DNA of 64,000 nt from Anaerolineaceae bacterium (lineage in GTDB: Bacteria; Chloroflexota; Anaerolineae; Anaerolineales; Villigracilaceae): NCBI GenBank assembly GCA_009772985.1, contig WOUS01000004.1, positions 57,298 to 121,297 on the forward strand, written 5' to 3'. A program made the position numbers and the translations under genes. Position 1 is the first letter of the stretch; the number at the start of each line of letters is the position of its first letter. The notes below the pieces were generated by a model. That model saw only the letters and a list, made by a program, of their open reading frames with translations. It ran no database searches and was not told the DNA's origin. Of this stretch, positions 38,995 to 47,489 are shown piece after piece.

Positions 38995-39750
38995 TTAGCC
39001 CGCTTTTTCGTTGCGGGTTTCCCATGTTTCGACTAGAAACAGCGCTACGGAACCAGCCAAGTTGACTGCCAATTCTGCGTGTCTTGGCGCTGGACGTACA
39101 GGATTTTTTCCCTGGCCATGCGCATCCCCAAGGCGATTTCGCAGTGTTCCCAATCCGTTGACGATTGAGGAACAACCACCTAATATTTGCTTAAAAACTT
39201 CCTCGGTGTATTGGCTTGGGGATAAATTAAGTTCAGTTGAGACCATGTGATAAAGTTGCGGAAGGTCAACTTTTTTATCGTCGTACTTGGTGCCTTTTTC
39301 ATCCAGAATATGTTTACAGACTGTCTCAAGGAGAGTCCTTGCTGCTGTAATTGCCCCTTCTGGATCTGATGTGCGTCTTTCAAGTGCCTTTTCCCATACG
39401 TTATGAACACTCTCTAAATCAAAACGACTTAAGATTTCAGATACAGTATGGTCTGTTGGTACGCTTCCACCAGCCTCCAAGTATTCAAGAAGTGGGGCAA
39501 ACTCTGACCAAATGAAAGTTCTGCGTTCTGCATAGCTCGGGAATTTGTACTTTATGAATTGCCAAAACTGTGCAAGATCGCGGTTAGTTCGCACCCAAGA
39601 AGGTATTAGCGGTTTCGTGTCAGGTTTTTCTAGAAAGTATTGGCGCAGTAGTTGATAGTCGCGATTATCGCCTGATGGTCCCGTAGCCGTGGCTATCAAT
39701 AGCGTTTGAAGATACTGTGCGCGTTCAAAATCGGTTTCTAAGTTTTCCAT
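38995..39750 (-). CDS. Abi_C-domain abortive-infection-like protein
   Basis: 251 residues from ATG 39750; a TTG at 39756 is possible. The C-terminal part (about 135-245: AITAARTLLETVCKHILDE..LGTLRNRLGDAHGQGKNPVRPAPRHAELAVNLAGSVALFLVETW) is the Abi_C domain found in abortive phage-resistance proteins. The N-terminal half has no family I recognise. Composition is lower in GC than neighbours. It looks like a single-gene defence module without adjacent partners. Confidence 0.8.
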   Translation of the reverse strand: MENLETDFERAQYLQTLLIATATGPSGDNRDYQLLRQYFLEKPDTKPLIPSWVRTNRDLAQFWQFIKYKFPSYAERRTFIWSEFAPLLEYLEAGGSVPTDHTVSEILSRFDLESVHNVWEKALERRTSDPEGAITAARTLLETVCKHILDEKGTKYDDKKVDLPQLYHMVSTELNLSPSQYTEEVFKQILGGCSSIVNGLGTLRNRLGDAHGQGKNPVRPAPRHAELAVNLAGSVALFLVETWETRNEKAG

Positions 39751-39919
39751 GTTCAAAACTCTTTGAAGAGCGGGCTAACTGTTTTTTGAGCCGCCGTGTG
39801 GCGGGTGAAAAGGCTTATGGGCGGCGCAAGATTAAAACTGACGTTATTATTATAGCATCCCTGTCAATCTCCCGCCGCGGTTTTGACCTTCCTCAACGCC
39901 ACCAGCGTCAGCGGGTAGA

Positions 39920-40147
39920 TTATTGCCTGGCCGTCTGCAGCCGTTCCGCCAGCCACATCTTGATGACGGACTGGCGCGTCACGCCCAATCGCCGCGCCTC
40001 GCTGTCGAGGGCGGTGATCATCCAGACGGGAAAGTCCACGTTGACGCGCTTCTGTTCCTGTCCCGGCCTGCGGGCGCGGGAAAGGTCGAGAGCGTCAGCA
40101 ATGCTTTCACCTTCGTCAAATTTCTTGTCAAATTTGCGGGCTTTCAT
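39920..40147 (-). CDS. CopG/BrnA-like antitoxin, orphan
   Basis: 75 residues: an acidic/basic start (ARKFDKKFDEGESIADALDLSRARRPGQ) then a ribbon-helix-helix (KRVNVDFPVWMITALDSEARRLGVTRQSVIKMWLAERL). This is the pattern of CopG-like antitoxins that pair with BrnT-type toxins. The toxin gene would be expected just upstream, but 40148-40320 has only hairpins. So it may be a solitary regulator or the leftover of a toxin-antitoxin pair. Confidence 0.75.
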   Translation of the reverse strand: MKARKFDKKFDEGESIADALDLSRARRPGQEQKRVNVDFPVWMITALDSEARRLGVTRQSVIKMWLAERLQTARQ

Positions 40148-40215
40148 GGAGCCTATTTTACTCCTAAAAAAAACGCAACCCGGCGCTTTTCTGCAAACAT
40201 TCTCTTGCCGCCAAC

Positions 40216-40332
40216 GCCGGGGGATGAATCCCCCGGCTGGGATTCAAAGCCGTCCAAGGACGGCTTTACGGGCAGGCGGCCAGTCCGCTTCGAGCGGACT
40301 TTTCTTTTCAGCCGGGGATTTCAATCCCCGGC
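40216..40332. repeat. cluster of four palindromic hairpins
   Basis: Four separate hairpins: GCCGGGGGAT/ATCCCCCGGC (40216-40237), AAAGCCGTCC/GGACGGCTTT (40246-40267), AGTCCGCT/AGCGGACT (40282-40300, then TTTTCTTTT) and GCCGGGGATT/AATCCCCGGC (40311-40332). The last overlaps the MFS stop. Looks like a dispersed palindromic repeat array; the third hairpin could end transcription on the plus strand. Confidence 0.7.
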
Positions 40333-41472
40333 CGATGCCTTGACCTTACTTAGCGCGGCCAGCGCCAGCAGGTTGAACCCCACCGCGCCGAGCACTACCA
40401 TCCAGAACCCGGCCGCGTACAGGCGCGGGGCGAGCAGGTCGCCCAGAGCGCGGCCGAGCGAGAGGGCGGCCACGTTGAAGGCCATCAGCGTGGCGCGCGC
40501 CGAAGGGACCAGTTCGGTCATCAGCGGGATGGAACTGACCAGCGTGAACTCGAACGAGATGTAGAAAAAGAACAGCCCGGCCAGCGCGCCGGCCGCGCTG
40601 TGACCCACGATGGGCAGGGCCAGCGCGGCGAGACAGTTGACCGCCAGCCCGAGCGCCACGGCGCGCGGCTTGCCCAGTTTGTCCACGAAGGCGGCCACCA
40701 GTCCCTCGCCGCCCAGTTCGGAGAGTCCGATCACCGCCGAGGCTGCGGCCAGGGCCGTGATCTGCAAGCCGAAGGACTGCTCCAGCCAGACGCCGAAGAT
40801 GAGATTGACCACCTCGTTGGCCGCGCTGGAACACAGTCCCATCGCCAGGCCGGCCAGCGCCGGGAGCGTGGTCAGCACGAGACGGAAGTTCGCCGCCGGT
40901 CCCTGCTCGTCGGGCGACGGCGTGTCTTTGGGGAGCAGGAACAGCAGTGTGACGAAGATGACCGCGCCCAGCAGTGCGAACAGCGGGAACGGGGCCATCC
41001 ATCCACGCGTGCGGATGAGGAATCCCGCCAGCGGGACGCCGAGGATGAAGGCCAGCGACCACGAGAACTCGGTCACGGCCAGCGTCCGCCCGCGCGTCTC
41101 GTAGGGGATGCGGTCCCCGAGCCAGGCGATCATGGACGGGTCGAAGATGTACTTGCCGAGCGTGGCGAGCAGGATGGAGATCGCCAGCCCCGGGAACGTC
41201 GGCCAGAAGACGACCACCCCCGCGCCGAGCGTGAACAGGGCCGCGCCGAGCAGCATCCCGAACTTCCGGCCGCGGCGGTCGGCTGCCGAAGCCGCGAACG
41301 GGCCTACGGTCCCGACCACGTTGCGGACCGTCAGCAGGTAGGACATGGTCGTGATGTCCACGCCCACGCCGCGTCCCAGCACGGTCAGGAACGGGTACAC
41401 CATCCGGTGCAGCGTGTTAAAGACGATGCGGATCAGTGTGAAAACTGAAATTTCGAGGGCGGGACGTTTCAC
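40321..41472 (-). CDS. MFS transporter
   Basis: 383 residues from a GTG start at 41472 that overlaps the preceding stop (GTGA). About 11-12 membrane helices and the MFS loop motif ADRRGRKFGMLLG between helices 2 and 3, plus GDRIPYETRGRTLAVTEFSWSLAFILGVPLAGFLI. Resembles drug/proton antiporters of DHA type, but substrate is unknown. Translated together with the CcmC-like protein upstream. Confidence 0.87.
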   Translation of the reverse strand: MKRPALEISVFTLIRIVFNTLHRMVYPFLTVLGRGVGVDITTMSYLLTVRNVVGTVGPFAASAADRRGRKFGMLLGAALFTLGAGVVVFWPTFPGLAISILLATLGKYIFDPSMIAWLGDRIPYETRGRTLAVTEFSWSLAFILGVPLAGFLIRTRGWMAPFPLFALLGAVIFVTLLFLLPKDTPSPDEQGPAANFRLVLTTLPALAGLAMGLCSSAANEVVNLIFGVWLEQSFGLQITALAAASAVIGLSELGGEGLVAAFVDKLGKPRAVALGLAVNCLAALALPIVGHSAAGALAGLFFFYISFEFTLVSSIPLMTELVPSARATLMAFNVAALSLGRALGDLLAPRLYAAGFWMVVLGAVGFNLLALAALSKVKASAGD

Positions 41473-42065
41473 TTTCCAAGCCACCAGCGCGCCAGCATGA
41501 AAGCCGCGAAGAGCGCCACGAGGTTTTCCACAACGAAGAAAATCTCGATGGAAGCAATGCCGGAACTGAAGATCGGCGAAGGCGGCGGAGGCAGGATGCT
41601 GCCCGTGTTCTGGAGCGTCCAGACGAGCGCTGTGGCGAAGAGAACATTGGCCAGCGAAGTCAGGAAGGGGCGGTGGATGATCGAAAGGCCAATCTGCAGG
41701 AGCACGCCCGCGCCGGCGAAAACGACCGCCACCCGGAAGCGCGGCTCGGAAGTGTAAAGTCCGTTCCAGTTGGCCTGCATGGCCCACAGCGACAGCGGCA
41801 GGTACGTCACCCAGAAGACGATGGCGGCGCGCCCCAGCGCCCGCGACCAGACGTGCGCGCCCGGATGGCGCGTCAGCAGGGCCGCCAGTCCCAGGAACCC
41901 GGCGGCAACGAACGCCACCAGCGCGGTCAGCGCCCACGCGCCGTGCAGGTAAACGATGCGCACGTTCTGGCCGAGCGAGGCTTCCTCCGGCCCGAGCACG
42001 GTCAGCACCGCCAGCCCGAGCAGGAGCAGGATGAACCACAGGAAGGGGGATTTGAATCGGGACAT
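41469..42065 (-). CDS. CcmC/CcsA-like multi-spanning membrane protein
   Basis: 198 residues, about six membrane helices. VRIVYLHGAWALTALVAFVAAGFLGLAALL, then FWVTYLPLSLWAMQANWNGLYTSEPRFRVAVV resemble haem-handling cytochrome-c assembly proteins (His in YLHGAW, Trp-rich external loop), but the canonical WWD motif is not evident. TACAAT lies exactly six bases before ATG 42065: leaderless. Coupled to the MFS gene. Remote assignment only. Confidence 0.6.
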   Translation of the reverse strand: MSRFKSPFLWFILLLLGLAVLTVLGPEEASLGQNVRIVYLHGAWALTALVAFVAAGFLGLAALLTRHPGAHVWSRALGRAAIVFWVTYLPLSLWAMQANWNGLYTSEPRFRVAVVFAGAGVLLQIGLSIIHRPFLTSLANVLFATALVWTLQNTGSILPPPPSPIFSSGIASIEIFFVVENLVALFAAFMLARWWLGK

Positions 42066-42095
42066 TCGCCGATTGTACCGGAAAACCCCGACCCG

Positions 42096-42686
42096 TTATG
42101 AAATCCAGGTCATCACTTGCTGGTCAATCGTCCAGACGCCGTCCACCTTTTTCATCAGCACGATATACCCCGCGCCCGCCAGCCAGTGGCTCTGCGTTCC
42201 GACGTAGACCAGCGCCTGGTCCAGCGTGTCGTTGAACCCGACCCGCGACACGGTCGTCATCCCCGGCGTGTTGGGATAACGGCTGTAAAATATCGTCCAG
42301 CCATCCTGGTTGATGTCGAAGATTTGACGCATATCATCTTCACTCAGCAGGACGAACTGGATGCCGAGCGCCATCTCCGGGTCCAGCGGGTGCGCCGCCT
42401 CGTTCCGGACCTGGAAACTGGCCGCCGTTTCCGGCGCGACCCCCGTCATCTGGCCCAGCGCGTACTCCAGCGTGGAGGCCGTGTCGCCGGTCCCGCCCGG
42501 ACCGGTGGCGGTCTGGGCCATCAGCACGAGCGGCTGGTCGGGGTACATGGCCGCGAACAGCGCGGCATAGACGGCCACCTCCTCGGCCTCGATGCTCTTT
42601 GCAGAGGGTGTCGGGGCAGGGATGGGCGTGGGTGTGGAGCAGGCGGCGAGGAGAAAAGCGAGCAGGAGCAGGAAGGATTTTTTCAT
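42096..42686 (-). CDS. lipoprotein of unknown function
   Basis: 196 residues from ATG 42686 with GGAGGC upstream. Lipoprotein signal MKKSFLLLLAFLLAACS (lipobox LAAC), a Thr/Pro linker, then a soluble domain with EVAVYAALFAAMYP and VLLSEDDMRQIFDINQDGWTIFYSRYPNTPG. The latter resembles proteins tied to product-level surveillance of surface stress, but I do not recognise the family. Outer-face anchored. Confidence 0.8.
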   Translation of the reverse strand: MKKSFLLLLAFLLAACSTPTPIPAPTPSAKSIEAEEVAVYAALFAAMYPDQPLVLMAQTATGPGGTGDTASTLEYALGQMTGVAPETAASFQVRNEAAHPLDPEMALGIQFVLLSEDDMRQIFDINQDGWTIFYSRYPNTPGMTTVSRVGFNDTLDQALVYVGTQSHWLAGAGYIVLMKKVDGVWTIDQQVMTWIS

Positions 42687-42737
42687 GGCAGCCTCCAGGC
42701 CGATTATAAAACAATCAGTAGAATGCGAAACGCTCAA

Positions 42738-42787
42738 GGCGGATTTGCAATCCGCCGACAAATCCGCTGGATTGCAAATCCAGCGGA
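42738..42787. repeat. paired palindromic hairpins with mirror loops
   Basis: GGCGGATT-TGC-AATCCGCC (42738-42756) and TCCGCTGGATT-GCA-AATC.. (42763-42787). The core GGATTTGCAATCC of the first is the reverse complement of GGATTGCAAATCC in the second, while the outer stems differ. Confidence 0.7.
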
Positions 42788-42838
42788 AGCATTTCCTGAA
42801 GCACTGACAGGGCGCGGGAAAATTCTCAAAAATTGCGC

Positions 42839-42868
42839 TTGACATAGAACGAGTGTTCGGATTATAAT
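42839..42868 (+). promoter_or_regulatory. lexA promoter with internal SOS box
   Basis: Consensus -35 TTGACA (42839-42844), 18-base spacer, consensus -10 TATAAT (42863-42868). Inside the spacer is GAACGAGTGTTC (42847-42858), matching the GAACnnnnGTTC SOS operator used by Gram-positive-type LexA. Confidence 0.87.
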
Positions 42869-42910
42869 TAGCACAAATGTTTCTGTCACCGAACCGAAAG
42901 GAAGGTTCCC

Positions 42911-43582
42911 ATGGTGAGAACGAAAAAAGGCCTGACCGACCGGCACCAGAAAATCCTCGACTTCATTGAAGAATACGTGAACAAGCACGGCTACCCGCCC
43001 GCCATCCGCGATATTTGTGTGGCGACGGGCATCTCGTCCACTTCGGTGGTCACGTACTATCTCAAGCAGTTGACCGAAATGGGCAAGATCGAACGCGACG
43101 AGAAGAGTTCGCGCGCCCTGCGGCTGGCCAACGCCCCCCGCCGGGACCTGTTCAGGATCCCCATCCTCGGCCCGATCGCGGCCGGCGCGCCCATCCCCGT
43201 GCCGGATGCCGGGGCGACGTACATCGCCGACGAGATCAACGGTGTGGACGTGGCCCGCAGCCTGCTGCCGAAGGAGGAGAAGGGCGCCCAACTCTTTGCC
43301 CTCAAGGTGCAGGGAGAGTCCATGATTGACGCCATGATCAACGACGGCGACATCGTCATCCTCAAGTCCGCCATCGAAGCGAAGAACGGCGACATGGTCG
43401 CCATCTGGCTCCCGGCCCGCGACGAGACCACGCTCAAGTATTTCTACAAGGAAAAGGAGCGCTACCGCCTCCAGCCGGCCAACCCCACCATGCAGCCCAT
43501 CTACGTCAACAAGGATGAGCCGCTGGAGATCAAGGGCAAGGTGATGATGGTCATCCGCAGGGTGGATACTGTCGCTGCCTGA
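42911..43582 (+). CDS. lexA: LexA repressor
   Basis: 223 residues. N-terminal winged helix (DRHQKILDFIEEYVNKHGYPPAIRDICVATGISSTSVVTYYLKQL), cleavage site Ala91-Gly92, catalytic Ser137 (VQGESMID) and Lys176 (ETTLKYF). Ribosome site GAAAGGAAGG. Upstream promoter carries the SOS box, so it is autorepressed and released on RecA-stimulated self-cleavage. Confidence 0.95.
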   Translation: MVRTKKGLTDRHQKILDFIEEYVNKHGYPPAIRDICVATGISSTSVVTYYLKQLTEMGKIERDEKSSRALRLANAPRRDLFRIPILGPIAAGAPIPVPDAGATYIADEINGVDVARSLLPKEEKGAQLFALKVQGESMIDAMINDGDIVILKSAIEAKNGDMVAIWLPARDETTLKYFYKEKERYRLQPANPTMQPIYVNKDEPLEIKGKVMMVIRRVDTVAA

Positions 43583-43601
43583 CCCCGGCTGGTTTTACCG
43601 T

Positions 43602-43638
43602 AAAAAAATACGGCCTCCGCAGTTTTGCGGAGGCCGTC
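43602..43638. terminator. bidirectional terminator between lexA and the coiled-coil gene
   Basis: Twelve-pair stem ACGGCCTCCGCA / TGCGGAGGCCGT, loop GTTT; minus-strand side followed by ATTTTTTT, plus side by a T-rich stretch. Confidence 0.87.
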
Positions 43639-43641
43639 GTG

Positions 43642-44127
43642 TTATTTCTCTTCCGGCCTGGCGGCCGGCTCCCCGGCAGGGGATTGTTTTTGTTCCAGCA
43701 CCTGGATGCCGTTGCGGAGCTGGTTGAGCAGGCGTTCCAGTTCCACTTCCATCCCCAGCAGGCCGTCGAGCGCGTAGTGGTCCGCACCGATGCGGGTCTG
43801 TTCGGCTTCGATGCGCGCCTGTTCGAGGATCTGGGCGGCGCGGCGCTGGGCGTCGGCGGTCAGCGATTCCTTCTCGACCAGCAGGTCCGCTTTTTCGCGC
43901 GCCTGTTGGAGGGTCCGGGTAGCCTCGTTCTGCGCCTGGGCCAGCACCTGTTCCTTCTGGGCGCTGACCTGCTGCGCCTTCTTGACCTCCTCCGGGATGG
44001 AGATGCGCATCTGGTCAATGATGTCGAGGAAGCGGTCCTCATCCACGATGACACTGTGCGTCAGCGGGATGGGACGGCTTTGGTTGAAGAGTTCTTCCAG
44101 TCGGTCTACCAGGTGAAGGATATCCAT
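43642..44127 (-). CDS. DivIVA-like coiled-coil protein
   Basis: 161 residues. MDILHLVDRLEELFNQSRPIPLTHSVIVDEDRFLDIIDQMR is a short structured head; residues 45-150 form a long alanine/glutamate/glutamine-rich coiled coil. Similar proteins stand next to coaD in Chloroflexota and Actinobacteria. Could organise division or membrane sites. Name is tentative; it also looks like an ATP-synthase b-type stalk. Confidence 0.75.
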   Translation of the reverse strand: MDILHLVDRLEELFNQSRPIPLTHSVIVDEDRFLDIIDQMRISIPEEVKKAQQVSAQKEQVLAQAQNEATRTLQQAREKADLLVEKESLTADAQRRAAQILEQARIEAEQTRIGADHYALDGLLGMEVELERLLNQLRNGIQVLEQKQSPAGEPAARPEEK

Positions 44128-44172
44128 AAAATTCCTCCGCTCCAGGGAAGGCGGGCGCAGGGGTATTATACT

Positions 44173-44682
44173 TTAATCCCGCAGGGACGTGACCGCCGGG
44201 TCTGCCCCCTGGAACTTTTCCCTGAGCGCCGTTTCCACGTGAGGGGGCACCATGCTGGAAACGTCCCCGTTGAGGGCGGCGATCTCGCGCACGGTGGTGG
44301 ACGAGAGGAAGGTGTGCACCTCGTCGGTGATGAGCGCCACGCTCTCGAGGTCGGGAGCCAGGCGGTGATTGGCGAGCGCCATGCGGAACTCGAACTCGAA
44401 GTCCGAGAAGACGCGCAGGCCGCGCACGATGACCTGGGCATCCACCTGGCGGCAGAAGTCCACCGTCATGCCCCCGTAGCCGGCCACCTCGATCTTGGGA
44501 TGGCCGCGGAAGGATGCGCGGGTGAGTTCGAGGCGTTCCTCGGGCGAGAAGATCAGGCTCTTCAGCGGGCGGTCGTAAACGGCGATGATGAGGCGGTCGA
44601 ACAGGCGCGCGGCGCGCTCGGCAATGTCAATATGGCCGTAGTGGATGGGGTCGAACGTTCCGGGGTAGATGGCACGAACCAT
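44173..44682 (-). CDS. coaD: phosphopantetheine adenylyltransferase
   Basis: 169 residues, exact family length. Nucleotidyltransferase motifs: YPGTFDPIHYGHIDI (HxGH), DFEFEFRMALANHRLAP and FLSSTTVREIAALNGDVSSMVP. Transfers AMP from ATP to 4'-phosphopantetheine in CoA synthesis. GAGGAAAT before ATG. Confidence 0.96.
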   Translation of the reverse strand: MVRAIYPGTFDPIHYGHIDIAERAARLFDRLIIAVYDRPLKSLIFSPEERLELTRASFRGHPKIEVAGYGGMTVDFCRQVDAQVIVRGLRVFSDFEFEFRMALANHRLAPDLESVALITDEVHTFLSSTTVREIAALNGDVSSMVPPHVETALREKFQGADPAVTSLRD

Positions 44683-44786
44683 GGTTCATTTCCTCAACGC
44701 GAAGCAATTGTGTTTGTGGAGTCCGAAAACTCCAGATTTCGGCAGAACGCCGACGATTGGAAGCGTCGGACTCCGGGACAGGTGGG

Positions 44787-47315
44787 CTAGCTCACATCGC
44801 CCTTGCCGCCGCTCCAAAAGCGGGTGAGCGCTTCGGCGAGCAGGCTGTTTTCGGTCTCTTTCAGTTCCGGGTCGCGGGCGAACAGGGACTGCGCCCCAGC
44901 GCGGGCTTTCTCGATCATCTGCACGTCGCTGATGGAGGCCATCTTCAGGCTGGAGGCGAACCCCGCCTGGCGCGTGCCCAGGAATTCGCCGGGACCGCGC
45001 TGCTGGAGGTCGCGCTCGGCCAGCACGAACCCGTCGTTGGACTCGGACATGGCCTGCAGGCGCTCGTTCTCGGCCGCGTCCTCGTGGTCGGGGATGAGCA
45101 GGCAGTACGACTGGGCTTCGCCGCGCCCGACGCGCCCGCGCAGTTGGTGCAGTTGCGCCAGGCCGAAGTGGTCGGCGCCCTCCACCAGCATGAGCGTGGC
45201 GTTCGGCACGTCCACGCCCACCTCGATTACCGTGGTCGAGACCAGGATGTGGTACTTGCCGTCGCGGAAGGCCAGCATGACGGCGTCCTTCTCGTCGGGG
45301 CGCATCCGCCCGTGCAGAAGGCCCAGGCTCAGGTCCGGGAAGACTTCCTTCTGCAGGCGCTCGTGCCCGGCGGTGGCGGCGGGCAGTTCGCTCGTCTCAC
45401 TTTCCTCGATCAGCGGGTAGACGATGAACGCCTGGTGTCCCGCCTCCACCTGGCTGCGGACGAGGGCGTAGGCGCGCTCGCGTTCCTGCGGCGTCAGGAT
45501 GTGGGTCTCGATGACCTGGCGTCCGGGCGGGAGTTCGTCCATGATGGACAGGTCGAGGTCGCCGTACAGGGTCAGCGCCAGTGAGCGCGGGATGGGAGTG
45601 GCGGTCATCACCAGCAGGTGCGGATTGGCACCTTTCGAGCGCAGGGCGGCGCGCTGCTCCACGCCAAAGCGGTGCTGCTCGTCAATGGTGACGAACTGCA
45701 GGTCCGCGAACGCCACCGGGTCTTCGAGCAGGGCGTGCGTGCCGACGACGATCTTGATATTGCCCGCCGCGAGGCCGGCGCGGATCTCTTCCTTCTCTTT
45801 TTCGGGCGTGTCGCCCACCAGCAGGCGCACCTCGCCCGGCTGGAGCGGACCGGCGTCGCCCGCCAGCAAGGAGGTGAAACTGCGGTAGTGCTGGTCGGCC
45901 AGGATGGAGGTGGGCGCCATGATGGCCGCTTGGGCCCCGCCCTGGTTAACCAAAGACGCGGCCAGCGCCGCCACCACGGTCTTGCCGGAGCCGACATCGC
46001 CCTGAAGCAGGCGGTTCATCGGCGTGCCGGATTTCAGGTCGCCGCAGATGTCGGCGATGGCCTTCTTCTGGGCGTTCGTCAGCGCGAAGGGCAGGGCGGC
46101 GAAACGCTCTGCCAGCCAGTCGTCGCCGATCTCGAAGACGCGCCCCGGCAGCGACTGCCAGTCGCGCCGCTGGCGCTGGACGCCCATTTGCAGGAAGAAA
46201 ATTTCGTCGAACGCCAGCCTCTGGCGGGCGGCGTGCAGTTTTTCGTTGGACTCGGGGAAGTGCACTTGCAGCAATGCCTGGCCGAGTTCCTCCACATCCG
46301 CCTCGGCGCGCACGGCCTCGGGCAGGTGGTCGGTCAGTTTCGGCGCCCAGTACATCACCACCTGGTGCATCAGTTTACGCAGCCATTTCTGCGTCACGTT
46401 CTGGGTCAGCGGGTAGATCGGCACAATGCGGTTGGTGTGCAGGTTCTCCACTTCCACCGGTTCCCAGTCGGGAGAGTTCATCACCAGCCGTCCCAGGTAT
46501 TGCTCCACCTTGCCGGAGACCGAGATAGCCTGGCCCACCTTCAGCCGGTTGGTCAGCCAGGGCTGGTTGAACCAGGTCAGGCGCAGGCCGGCGGTGCCGT
46601 CGTTGATGGCCGCCTCGGTGATGATCATCTTGCGGCCGCGCACCTCGCGCGACTCCACCATCATCACCTCGCCGATGACCGTCACCTGCTGGCCGTAGAA
46701 CACGTCGCGGATGGGCTTGAGGGCGCTGTAATCCTCGTAGCGGCGCGGGAAGTAGTAGAGCATGTCGCCCAGCGTGGTCATGCCGAGGCGGGAAAGCATG
46801 GCGGCGTGACGCGGTCCCACGCCCGCCAGGACGGTCAGCGCGGCGTTCAGGGCGATGGGACGTTTGCTGGTGACGCCGCCGGGACGCGCTTCGGCGCGTC
46901 CGGGGATGGGGCGCGGGGCCGGAGCGGCTTTCGGACCCTTCGACAGGCTCAGGGCGGCGCTGTCGGCCTGCGGCGCGCTCTTCGGCGGTTCCTGCGCCGG
47001 AGCCGCGGCGGGCGGGACCGGGCGCGGCTTGGGCGCAGCCGGTTGCCGGTCCGCGGCCGCTTCGGGAATTTTATCGGTAATCTGTTTCCAGAGCGACTTC
47101 AACGCTTCGGCGCGCGCTTCGGGAGCCTGCTCCGCGTAGCTGCGCAGCGTCCCCCCCACCGACCAGACGATCTCTTCGGGAAGCCCGTCGTAGCGGGCTT
47201 CGCTTTCCCAGAAGGACAGGATATTTGCCAGCCCGCCGATGACGGCGGTGTTGGCGTAGCCGTTCGAGTGTTCGAGGCGGAAGAATTTGCGGAGTTTTTC
47301 CAATGAGGGCTGCAT
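44787..47315 (-). CDS. recG: ATP-dependent DNA helicase RecG, with long N-terminal extension
   Basis: 842 residues, about 150 longer than E. coli RecG. Helicase core: GDVGSGKT with Lys444, DEQHRFGVEQR, TATPIPRSLALTLYGDLD, HGRMRPDEK and HQLRGRVGRG. The wedge (OB) domain precedes it (PLKPIRDVFYGQQVTVIGEV-like). The extra N-terminal domain (about 1-85) is joined by a Pro/Ala-rich linker (about 88-155) which includes the dispersed-repeat code at 46936. No Shine-Dalgarno site; TAAAAT is exactly six bases before ATG. Remodels stalled forks. Confidence 0.94.
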   Translation of the reverse strand: MQPSLEKLRKFFRLEHSNGYANTAVIGGLANILSFWESEARYDGLPEEIVWSVGGTLRSYAEQAPEARAEALKSLWKQITDKIPEAAADRQPAAPKPRPVPPAAAPAQEPPKSAPQADSAALSLSKGPKAAPAPRPIPGRAEARPGGVTSKRPIALNAALTVLAGVGPRHAAMLSRLGMTTLGDMLYYFPRRYEDYSALKPIRDVFYGQQVTVIGEVMMVESREVRGRKMIITEAAINDGTAGLRLTWFNQPWLTNRLKVGQAISVSGKVEQYLGRLVMNSPDWEPVEVENLHTNRIVPIYPLTQNVTQKWLRKLMHQVVMYWAPKLTDHLPEAVRAEADVEELGQALLQVHFPESNEKLHAARQRLAFDEIFFLQMGVQRQRRDWQSLPGRVFEIGDDWLAERFAALPFALTNAQKKAIADICGDLKSGTPMNRLLQGDVGSGKTVVAALAASLVNQGGAQAAIMAPTSILADQHYRSFTSLLAGDAGPLQPGEVRLLVGDTPEKEKEEIRAGLAAGNIKIVVGTHALLEDPVAFADLQFVTIDEQHRFGVEQRAALRSKGANPHLLVMTATPIPRSLALTLYGDLDLSIMDELPPGRQVIETHILTPQERERAYALVRSQVEAGHQAFIVYPLIEESETSELPAATAGHERLQKEVFPDLSLGLLHGRMRPDEKDAVMLAFRDGKYHILVSTTVIEVGVDVPNATLMLVEGADHFGLAQLHQLRGRVGRGEAQSYCLLIPDHEDAAENERLQAMSESNDGFVLAERDLQQRGPGEFLGTRQAGFASSLKMASISDVQMIEKARAGAQSLFARDPELKETENSLLAEALTRFWSGGKGDVS
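46936..46954 (-). repeat. dispersed short repeat in recG linker
   Basis: CCCTTCGACAGGCTCAGGG (plus strand), a 19-base imperfect palindrome. The same repeat type appears as a variant at 7721 and, in part, at 23473. In recG it codes ALSLSKGP within the non-conserved linker. Confidence 0.65.
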
Positions 47316-47335
47316 GGGAGTATTTTACCGCATTA

Positions 47336-47489
47336 AAAGATTTAACCGCGAAGGAGCGACCCCCAATCCCCCAAAATGCGGGGGACAGGCGAACGGGGGC
47401 AGGCGCCCGCGAAGGAATCTCATGGCCGCGAAGAAGTCCTTCGCGGCCAAATAAAAACCCTTCGCGTACTTCGTTTCTTCGCGGTGAAA
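47336..47489. repeat. CTTCGCGGTTTAATCTTT-family intergenic repeat (copy 2)
   Basis: Starts AAAGATTTAACCGCGAAG and contains a hairpin TGGCCGCGAAG / CTTCGCGGCCA (47423-47449) and TTCGCGTACTTCG. Fills most of the gap between degV and recG. Relatives at 37441 and 56613. Confidence 0.7.

Noticed and set aside
40148..40320. BrnT-type toxin gene expected beside the CopG-like antitoxin
   Set aside because: Searched on both strands; only hairpins and no open frame of suitable length.
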